Under the pieces are notes generated by a model. The model saw nothing but the letters and a program-made list of their open reading frames with translations, was not told where the DNA came from and did no database searches. Made by a program: the position numbers and the translations under genes. This document shows positions 7,507-11,459 of a DNA stretch of 11,459 bases, piece after piece. How positions within the stretch are numbered: position 1 is the stretch's first letter; the number at the start of each line of letters is the position of its first letter. This DNA comes from CADEDH01 sp047974625 (GTDB lineage: Bacteria; Actinomycetota; Acidimicrobiia; Acidimicrobiales; SZUA-35), in NCBI GenBank assembly GCA_047974625.1, contig JBKECK010000089.1:1-11459 (forward strand). Direction: 5' to 3'.

Positions 7507-8702
7507 AAGTCGAACTCGGGAAAGGTGCTGGCCAAGACCTTCACCAGCGCCGCATTGGGCTCCACACGCAACGGACTGGACGACCACCGGGAACCGACGG
7601 GGAGGCCGACCTTCTCCGCCTCCGCCACACAGTCCTGGAACAACTGGCGGACGTCATCCATCGTCGGCACCTCCAGCTCCGTGTCGTCCGATTCACCCAG
7701 CCAGGTCCACGTCACGTCCTTGGGGCGCAGGTCGGCACCGGACCGGAGCGTGAACCCCCGGCCGAAGGCTCCGACGTGGGCCACAAGGCCGAGGGCGACC
7801 AGCAACGCCCGCATCGGCCCGTTGCGGGCGGGGTCGCCGGTGGTGATGGCCCGGAGCCCGGCGAAGCTCACCGTCGCCACCTGTTCGATCGAACCGAACG
7901 ACACCGCGCCGAGGGGTGCGTCGGTGCCGGAGACCGGTACTTGTCCGTGGCCGACCTCAGCCAAGGAGTCCTTGCTCTTCGACCCGGCCTTACCCTTGCC
8001 TTCGATCACCTCCCACACCCTGATGTCGTTCTCGTCATAGCGGATGGCGTCGGCGGTGGTCAGGTTGAGTGGGTCACCCTTGAGGCCGAGGCGGTGGGTG
8101 TCGACCGAGCCCGGTTCGTAGCCGACGATCTCCGAAACCCAGGATCGGGCGAGCTTGGTTTGGGGTCCCTTCTTACCCAGATGTGACTGCCAGAAACCGA
8201 ACAGGAGGGCCTGAGGCATCCACTCGACCAGGGCATCGGGATTGGATGGGGTCGCGTTGAAGATGGCTCCACCGATATCGGTCTTGATGAACGCCTGTCC
8301 ATCCAGGTCACTGTCCCTCAAATAGGCGTCCCCATTGCGGTGGGGAAACCGGAAACTCGACAGCTCGGTCGGGACGTGGGGAGGGAGGTGTGGGTAGGTG
8401 GACAGATCTAGGACGATCGACGGCAGGCCGAGCTGGCCGGCCATCCGCTCCAGGGCGGCTTCCAGCCGATTGGCCTGGCTGGGCACGTTGTCGATCACCA
8501 CGGCGTCGACCACCTGCCGGTTGGTGCCCTCACCGAGCCAGCGCTTGTCCTTCTGGTAGTGTCCGCCGGCGTACACCGCCGGTTTGACCGGAGCCCCGGG
8601 CCCGCCCAGCGGCTCAACGGTGGACTTCGCGACGATACCGGAGTCGAATCCGTTGTCGCTGACGGCATCTAGTAGCAATTTTGCGCTGATCTTCGTGCTC
8701 AC
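7503..8702 (-). CDS. csb1: Type I-G Cas7 backbone protein Csb1 (GSU0053 family)
   Basis: Csb1 is the Cas7 subunit that polymerises along crRNA to form the backbone of the type I-G surveillance complex. The 399-aa protein has the family's N-terminal signature PLGGPGAPVKPAVY (31-44), the hallmark DNVPSQANRLE (71-81), MPQALLFGFWQSH (162-174), and a Lys/Gly-rich loop GKGKAGSKSKDSL (235-247) that may contact RNA. The start is GTG at 8702, giving VSTKISAKLLLDAVSDNG, where family members usually begin. The open frame continues to 9011, but only through the 17-bp intergenic repeats, whose length is not a multiple of three, so that extension is not credible. CATATT lies 6 nt before the GTG, suggesting a leaderless transcript. 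It is the first gene of the seven-gene cas operon and overlaps csb2 by GTGA. Confidence 0.93.
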   Translation of the reverse strand: MSTKISAKLLLDAVSDNGFDSGIVAKSTVEPLGGPGAPVKPAVYAGGHYQKDKRWLGEGTNRQVVDAVVIDNVPSQANRLEAALERMAGQLGLPSIVLDLSTYPHLPPHVPTELSSFRFPHRNGDAYLRDSDLDGQAFIKTDIGGAIFNATPSNPDALVEWMPQALLFGFWQSHLGKKGPQTKLARSWVSEIVGYEPGSVDTHRLGLKGDPLNLTTADAIRYDENDIRVWEVIEGKGKAGSKSKDSLAEVGHGQVPVSGTDAPLGAVSFGSIEQVATVSFAGLRAITTGDPARNGPMRALLVALGLVAHVGAFGRGFTLRSGADLRPKDVTWTWLGESDDTELEVPTMDDVRQLFQDCVAEAEKVGLPVGSRWSSSPLRVEPNAALVKVLASTFPEFDL

Positions 8703-8708
8703 ACGTCC

Positions 8709-8714
8709 AATATG
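8709..8714 (-). promoter_or_regulatory. Putative -10 element of the cas operon (leaderless csb1)
   Basis: CATATT on the minus strand ends about 6 nt before the csb1 GTG, so transcription would begin at or next to the start codon. No convincing -35 is seen at 16-18 bp, and the surroundings (8640-8790) are the most A+T-rich part of the intergenic region. Similar hexamers occupy the same place before four other genes in the window. Confidence 0.4.
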
Positions 8715-8875
8715 GTGGCGTCTGTCGGCAATTTCTTTGGGCAGATTTCGGTCCCTCGCTCTTTGTCGATCTGCTGGGCACCATGAAACGCTCAACCAGG
8801 CTGCCGTCCAGTGGGTGGCCAAGGGGTGCTGTTCGAGGGTCAGGCGAGGACGTAGGGGTGCCTGGCGTTCTTGTT

Positions 8876-8901
8876 GCCGGTACCCAAGGGGGTAGTCCGG
8901 C
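8876..8901. promoter_or_regulatory. Bulged inverted repeat upstream of the cas operon
   Basis: Outer arms GCCGG (8876-8880) and CCGGC (8897-8901) and inner arms TACCC (8881-8885) and GGGTA (8890-8894) pair with a two-base bulge and loop AAGG. There is no T-tract on either strand, so an operator or structured RNA element is as likely as a terminator. It abuts the tandem repeats directly. Confidence 0.4.
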
Positions 8902-8980
8902 AGCGGTGAGGACCGCGCAGCGGCGAGGACCGCGCAGCGGCGAGGACCGCGCAGCGGCGAGGACCGCGCAGCGGCGAGGA
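8901..8980. repeat. 17-bp tandem repeat, about 4.7 copies, each with an internal dyad
   Basis: The unit GAGGACCGCGCAGCGGC begins at 8908, 8925, 8942 and 8959. A partial copy starts at 8976 (GAGGA) and another precedes the first (CAGCGGT, 8901-8907). Full copies are essentially identical. Each contains CCGC-GCA-GCGG, a short inverted repeat, so the array gives evenly spaced two-fold symmetric sites every 17 bp. It lies about 200-280 bp upstream of csb1 and 40-120 bp upstream of the divergent gene. It may be a set of regulator binding sites, or a slippage-prone satellite with no function. It is not a CRISPR, since there are no spacers. Confidence 0.9.
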
Positions 8981-9008
8981 AAGGCCAGCGCCGGGCGGTG
9001 CGGGCCAC

Positions 9009-9014
9009 CAAAAT
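9009..9014 (+). promoter_or_regulatory. Putative -10 element of the DUF6204-like gene (leaderless)
   Basis: CAAAAT ends 6 nt before the ATG at 9021. No Shine-Dalgarno sequence lies in the remaining gap, which fits leaderless initiation. No -35 is recognisable 17 bp upstream. Confidence 0.35.
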
Positions 9015-9020
9015 GTCGCC

Positions 9021-9350
9021 ATGAAGATCTACCGGATCGTGGTGCGGGGCCAGTTCGATGGGCTCGACGCCGAGACCAGGCGGTCGCTACTCGCCGCCCA
9101 ACCCGAACACGACTACCTGACCGCCACCTTCACCAGGGACGGGACGTTCATCTACGACGAACGTCTGGTGGCGTTCAACCTGCGGTATGAGACGCGGGTG
9201 CCCGACGAGGACGCCGATGACGTCGTGGTGGGGGAGCAGGCCGTCGGCCGGGCCGCCGAATGGCTGGACGGCCGGGGCTACCCCTACAAGCGGTTGCGGG
9301 CGACGGTGACCGACATGGCCACCATCTGGGACGACCGGGAGGCGGGTTGA
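9021..9350 (+). CDS. DUF6204-like small protein of unknown function
   Basis: This 109-aa soluble protein has no signal peptide or membrane segment. It starts with a short beta strand and a charged turn (MKIYRIVVRGQFDGLD), then LLAAQPEHDYLTATFTRDGTFIYDERLVAFNLRYE (about 23-57), and ends with a helix and strand, AAEWLDGRGYPYKRLRATVTDMATIWD (about 78-104). I recognise this pattern from memory as the actinobacterial DUF6204 family, which has no known function; a compact alpha/beta fold is likely. The ATG at 9021 is the only sensible start. It is divergent from the cas operon and shares its 318-bp control region, but nothing in its sequence resembles a nucleic-acid-binding, Cas or anti-CRISPR protein. 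It ends 54 bp before the convergent alkD-like stop codon. Confidence 0.78.
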   Translation: MKIYRIVVRGQFDGLDAETRRSLLAAQPEHDYLTATFTRDGTFIYDERLVAFNLRYETRVPDEDADDVVVGEQAVGRAAEWLDGRGYPYKRLRATVTDMATIWDDREAG

Positions 9351-9364
9351 CCGACCCGGAACCG

Positions 9365-9390
9365 CCGGCGACCGGCCCCGGCCCCGCCGG
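9365..9390. terminator. GC-rich hairpin between convergent genes
   Basis: In the 54-bp gap between the DUF6204-like stop codon and the alkD-like stop codon, arms CCGGCG (9365-9370) and CGCCGG (9385-9390) enclose a smaller CCGG-CC-CCGG hairpin. It has no T-tract on either strand. Position and symmetry suggest a bidirectional transcription-stop structure, though intrinsic termination is unproven. Confidence 0.4.
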
Positions 9391-9404
9391 GACGCCATCG
9401 GCGA

Positions 9405-10202
9405 TCATCTGATGTGTCTGGCCGCTTCCCGCCGGCTGAGGCCCGACAGGCGATCGTGACGGTCGGCCAGGAAGGCCCGGGTCCAGCCGGGATCGGAGCG
9501 GGCGTGCTGGCGGAGGGCCCAGCCGACGGCCTTGCGGATCCAGAACGTGGAGCCGAACCGGGAGTCCTCCAGGTTGGCGTCCAGCACCGCGGCCAGGAGG
9601 TCGGTGTCGGTGTCGGCCCCGTGGTGGAGCTGGCTGAGCACCGCGGACCGGCGCAGCCACAGCCCGTCCGCGTCGGCCCACGCCGCCACCACCGGGGTGG
9701 TCTCGGCCCGGGACCGGGCCAGGATGCCGCCCACGTGACGCCCGGCCAGCTCGTCGACGGTGTCCCACCAGCCGGTGGCCAGGATCAGGTCCCGGTAGAG
9801 GGGCAGGGTGCCGGGATCCTGGAATTCACGGTAGTGACGGTGGCGGGCCAGCTCGAGGGCCGTGTACCACTGCTCCCGGTAGGGGGCCTGATCCACCAGG
9901 CCCCGCACGGTGGCCGCCCACACGGCCCGGTCGTCCAGACGCCGACCGGTCAGGACAGGCCGTAGGGCCGCCCGCTGGGCCGAGCGGGTCAGGCCCAGGA
10001 AGGGCAGGGGTGACCTCATGTAGGCCTGCTGGCGTGCCGCCCGTTCCGGGTCGGCGTGGGGTCGGAGGGCGCCGTCGAGCGCCCCGATCAGGCCAGTGTC
10101 GATCAGGCCAGTGTCGATCAGGTCAGTGTCGATCAGGCCAGTGTCGATCAGGCCAGTGTCGATCAGGCCGGTGTCGACGGGCCGGGGGCCAGGGCCGGTC
10201 AC
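9405..10202 (-). CDS. AlkD-like DNA alkylation repair protein (HEAT-like repeats) with N-terminal DTGLI repeats
   Basis: AlkD-family proteins are HEAT-like DNA glycosylases that remove bulky or cationic alkylated bases. The match is strong: QAYMRSPLPFLGL (59-71), LATGWWDTVD (141-150), WLRRSAVLSQL (182-192), DLLAAVLDAN, FWIRKAVGWALRQ (220-232), and the ending LSRREAARHI. The known Bacillus cereus AlkD functional residues Trp109, Asp113, Arg148 and Trp187 would correspond to Trp146, Asp150, Arg184/185 and Trp228, so activity is plausible. With the GTG at 10202 it is 265 aa. Family members are usually about 230 aa and begin near residue 38 here; the extra N-terminus is six DTGLI units. The GTG was chosen because TAACCT lies 7 nt upstream (leaderless pattern) and it avoids overlap with the divergent thioesterase gene; a GTG at 10229 is possible, whereas the ATG at 10322 would lie inside that gene. 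Confidence 0.88.
   Translation of the reverse strand: MTGPGPRPVDTGLIDTGLIDTGLIDTDLIDTGLIDTGLIGALDGALRPHADPERAARQQAYMRSPLPFLGLTRSAQRAALRPVLTGRRLDDRAVWAATVRGLVDQAPYREQWYTALELARHRHYREFQDPGTLPLYRDLILATGWWDTVDELAGRHVGGILARSRAETTPVVAAWADADGLWLRRSAVLSQLHHGADTDTDLLAAVLDANLEDSRFGSTFWIRKAVGWALRQHARSDPGWTRAFLADRHDRLSGLSRREAARHIR
10086..10175. repeat. Six 15-bp tandem repeats encoding DTGLI units in the AlkD-like protein
   Basis: The unit GATCAGGCCAGTGTC (plus strand) starts at 10086, 10101, 10116, 10131, 10146 and 10161. The third copy has T for C (giving DTDLI in the protein) and the sixth has G for A (silent). In-frame units of five codons make copy number change harmless to the frame. The near-identity at silent sites points to recent expansion. 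Each unit carries a GATC. Confidence 0.93.
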
Positions 10203-10208
10203 CCGCTT

Positions 10209-10214
10209 GAGGTT
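10209..10214 (-). promoter_or_regulatory. Putative -10 element of the alkD-like gene (leaderless)
   Basis: TAACCT on the minus strand fits the TANNNT -10 pattern and lies about 7 nt before the GTG at 10202. It supports that start. It shares the 29-bp divergent gap with the thioesterase promoter. Confidence 0.35.
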
Positions 10215-10219
10215 AGGGG

Positions 10220-10225
10220 CAAACT
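10220..10225 (+). promoter_or_regulatory. Putative -10 element of the thioesterase gene (leaderless)
   Basis: CAAACT ends 6 nt before the ATG at 10232 with no Shine-Dalgarno site between them. It overlaps the region needed for the divergent alkD-like promoter, so the two may compete. Confidence 0.35.
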
Positions 10226-10231
10226 GCACGG

Positions 10232-11056
10232 ATGGGTGAACGCCACTACGAGAACGAGACCGCGGTCGACCGGATCGATGACGACTCCGCCGGTGACACC
10301 GTCCGGTGGGGGTGCATCCCATCGGACCGGTGGAACCTGGGCGACAACGCCAACGGCGGCTACGCCCTGGCCCCCGTGGTGCGGGCGCTCGCCGAACATA
10401 CCGGGATGCCGGACCCGCTCAGCCTCACCACCCACTTCCTGCGGCCCCTGCAGCCCGACGGCGGGCCGGCCACGATCACCACCACCGTCGTCCGCCACGG
10501 CCGCACCCTGGCCACCGTCGAGGCCTCGTTGCGGCACGCCGGGGCGGAACGGCTCCGGGTGCTCGGGGCCTTCGGCGACCTGGGTCGGCCGGCGGGCGGG
10601 TTCGAGGCCGAGCTGACCCTCCCGCCCCCACCGATGCCGCCGCCCGCCGACTGCCCGCTGCGCTCGGGCGACGACCAGGGGATCGACACCCCCATCAATC
10701 AACGGGTCGAGGTGCGCATCGACCCGGACCTGGCCGTCCCCGGCCCGGACCGGGCGGCCGAGATGCGGGCCTGGGTCCGGCTCGTCGACGGTTCCCCGCC
10801 CACCACCCGGCTCCTGGCCACCCTGGCCGACACGGTGCCCCCCTCGGTGTTCACCCGCTACGGCCGGATCGGCTGGGTGCCCACGATCGAGCTCACCACC
10901 CAGGTACGCCGCCGCCCCTCCGACGGGTGGATCCTGGTGGCCACCGTCTGCGACGACCTGACCGGCGGCCGCATGATCGAGACCGGCTCCCTGTGGGATT
11001 CCACCGGGACCCTGGTGGCCCGCAGCCGCCAGCTCGGCCTGGTGCGTGCACCCTGA
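10232..11056 (+). CDS. Acyl-CoA thioesterase-like protein (double hotdog, TesB-like)
   Basis: This 274-aa cytoplasmic protein has two hotdog halves, as in TesB-type enzymes that hydrolyse acyl-CoA to free acid and CoA. First half: WNLGDNANGGYALAPVVRAL (31-50), LSLTTHFLRPLQP (63-75), then TITTTVVRHGRTLATVEASL (about 81-100). Second half: MRAWVRLVDG (about 178-187), RIGWVPTIELTTQVRRRPSDG (about 211-231), and TGSLWDSTGTLVARSRQLGL (about 252-271), the usual closing strands. The substrate cannot be told from sequence. The ATG at 10232 begins a strongly coding frame, with CAAACT 6 nt upstream. It diverges from alkD with a gap of only 29 bp and precedes ilvD on the same strand by 73 bp. Confidence 0.85.
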   Translation: MGERHYENETAVDRIDDDSAGDTVRWGCIPSDRWNLGDNANGGYALAPVVRALAEHTGMPDPLSLTTHFLRPLQPDGGPATITTTVVRHGRTLATVEASLRHAGAERLRVLGAFGDLGRPAGGFEAELTLPPPPMPPPADCPLRSGDDQGIDTPINQRVEVRIDPDLAVPGPDRAAEMRAWVRLVDGSPPTTRLLATLADTVPPSVFTRYGRIGWVPTIELTTQVRRRPSDGWILVATVCDDLTGGRMIETGSLWDSTGTLVARSRQLGLVRAP

Positions 11057-11063
11057 CCGATCC

Positions 11064-11085
11064 GGGTGATCACCGGACGGTCCGG
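11064..11085. promoter_or_regulatory. Adjacent inverted repeats between the thioesterase gene and ilvD
   Basis: The perfect 10-bp palindrome GGTGATCACC (11065-11074) is followed by CCGGA-CGG-TCCGG (11073-11085). There is no T-tract. It could stop transcription from the thioesterase gene or act as an operator for ilvD; it lies 32-53 bp upstream of the ilvD -10 element. Confidence 0.3.
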
Positions 11086-11116
11086 AACCGGCTGGGGAAG
11101 TCCCTCGTGTCGGCAG

Positions 11117-11122
11117 CATAAT
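11117..11122 (+). promoter_or_regulatory. -10 element of ilvD (leaderless)
   Basis: CATAAT (5 of 6 matches to TATAAT) ends 7 nt before the ATG at 11130, placing the transcription start on the A of the start codon. AGGGG lies only one base from the ATG, too close to serve as a Shine-Dalgarno site. No clear -35 is seen. Confidence 0.5.
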
Positions 11123-11129
11123 CAGGGGT

Positions 11130-11459
11130 ATGGCGCAGTACCGGTCCCACACCTCAACCCACGGCCGCAACATGGCAGGGGCCCGGGCCCTGTGGCGGGC
11201 CACGGGTATGTCCGACGACGACTTCGGTAAACCGAGCGTGGCCCTCGCCAACAGCTTCACCCAGTTCGTGCCCGGGCACGTCCCCCTGAAGGACCTCGGG
11301 CAGCTGGTGGCGGCCGAGATCGAGGCGGCCGGCGGGGTGGCCAAGGAGTTCAACACCATCGCAGTCGACGACGGGATCGCCATGGGCCACGCCGGGATGC
11401 TCTACAGCCTCCCGAGCCGTGACCTGATCGCCGATTCGGTCGAATACATGGTGAACGCC
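11130..11459 (+). CDS. ilvD: Dihydroxy-acid dehydratase IlvD, N-terminal part (cut by window edge)
   Basis: IlvD dehydrates dihydroxy acids to 2-keto acids in isoleucine and valine synthesis (and thereby leucine and pantothenate) using an iron-sulfur cluster. The 110 visible residues are unmistakable: RSHTSTHGRNMAGARALWRA, SFTQFVPGHVPLKDLG, AGGVAKEFNTIAVDDGIAMG, and LPSRDLIADSVEYMVNA. The full protein is normally about 610-620 aa in this long form, so over 500 residues lie to the right of the window. The cysteine ligand that usually follows near residue 122 is outside the window. The start is the ATG at 11130, placed by homology and by CATAAT 7 nt upstream. It is a core metabolic gene and marks normal chromosome beside the CRISPR locus. 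Confidence 0.96.
   Translation, partial: MAQYRSHTSTHGRNMAGARALWRATGMSDDDFGKPSVALANSFTQFVPGHVPLKDLGQLVAAEIEAAGGVAKEFNTIAVDDGIAMGHAGMLYSLPSRDLIADSVEYMVNA

Larger units (their letters stand above)
8703..9020. promoter_or_regulatory. Divergent regulatory region between the cas operon and the DUF6204-like gene
   Basis: This is the longest non-coding stretch (318 bp), separating two divergent genes. From the csb1 side it holds a putative -10 element, an A+T-richer segment to about 8790, a bulged hairpin at 8876-8901, the 17-bp tandem repeats at 8901-8980, and a putative -10 element (CAAAAT at 9009-9014) before the plus-strand gene. I see no credible small gene in it: frames that remain open across the repeats translate to out-of-phase Arg/Ala-rich sequence. 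It must carry both promoters and is the likely control point for the CRISPR operon. Confidence 0.6.

Noticed and set aside
8901..8980. 17-bp repeats as replication iterons or a CRISPR
   Set aside because: There are no spacers, no Rep or DnaA gene nearby and no adjoining strongly A+T-rich unwinding region.
8703..9011. N-terminal extension of Csb1 by 103 residues to an ATG at 9011
   Set aside because: It would translate the 17-bp repeats in shifting frames and precede the normal family N-terminus; the GTG at 8702 has a -10-like box at leaderless spacing.
10086..10175. DTGLI repeats as a pentapeptide-repeat (beta-helix) domain
   Set aside because: The unit lacks the A(D/N)LXX pattern and six copies are too few for that fold.
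10199..11383. Minus-strand open frame of 394 codons across the thioesterase gene and ilvD
   Set aside because: It runs antisense to two recognised genes, including unmistakable IlvD, and has shadow composition.
1..11459. Toxin-antitoxin, retron, anti-CRISPR, integrase, IS or tRNA genes
   Set aside because: I looked for their motifs on both strands and saw none that could be supported.

Overview
The window is high-GC DNA with dense, mostly overlapping genes, frequent GTG starts and almost no Shine-Dalgarno sites in front of first genes. These traits, together with the protein families present (a DUF6204-type small protein, a TesB-like thioesterase, an AlkD-like glycosylase and IlvD), suggest an actinobacterium, possibly from the Acidimicrobiia. 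The taxonomy is inference only.

Positions 1-8702 hold a co-directional minus-strand CRISPR-Cas locus of type I-G (formerly I-U). In transcription order it runs csb1 (Cas7), csb2 (fused Cas5-Cas6), cas3 (helicase followed by a C-terminal HD nuclease), a 294-aa small Cas8/Csb3-like or 'Cas3-extension' protein, cas4, cas1, cas2, a leader of about 135 bp, and a CRISPR array that runs off the left edge. All seven genes overlap or are separated by 2 nt, so they should form one translationally coupled operon. Csb1, Csb2 and the 294-aa protein would form the crRNA-guided surveillance complex. Csb2 would also process crRNA at the repeat hairpin. Cas3 would unwind and degrade the target. Cas4, Cas1 and Cas2 would select and integrate new spacers. 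No Csx17-sized (about 700 aa) large subunit is present.

Positions 8703-9020 are a 318-bp divergent intergenic region between csb1 (minus) and a small plus-strand DUF6204-like gene. It contains a bulged hairpin and a 17-bp tandem repeat of about 4.7 copies, each copy with an internal dyad. This is the obvious place for regulation of the CRISPR operon.

Positions 9021-11459 look like ordinary chromosomal genes: the DUF6204-like gene (plus), a convergent alkD-like DNA glycosylase gene (minus) whose N-terminus is encoded by six 15-bp tandem repeats, a divergent acyl-CoA thioesterase gene (plus), and the 5' part of ilvD (plus), cut by the window edge.

A recurring pattern is a -10-like hexamer of form (C/T)ANNNT ending 6-7 nt before the start codon of every first gene (csb1, DUF6204, alkD, thioesterase, ilvD). 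This fits leaderless transcription and supports the starts chosen here. Nothing in the window is clearly a new defence system. The most unusual features are the 17-bp repeat array upstream of the cas operon, the reduced effector module, the separate Cas4 with a Glu-Gly repeat tail just before Cas1, and the DTGLI repeats of the AlkD-like protein.
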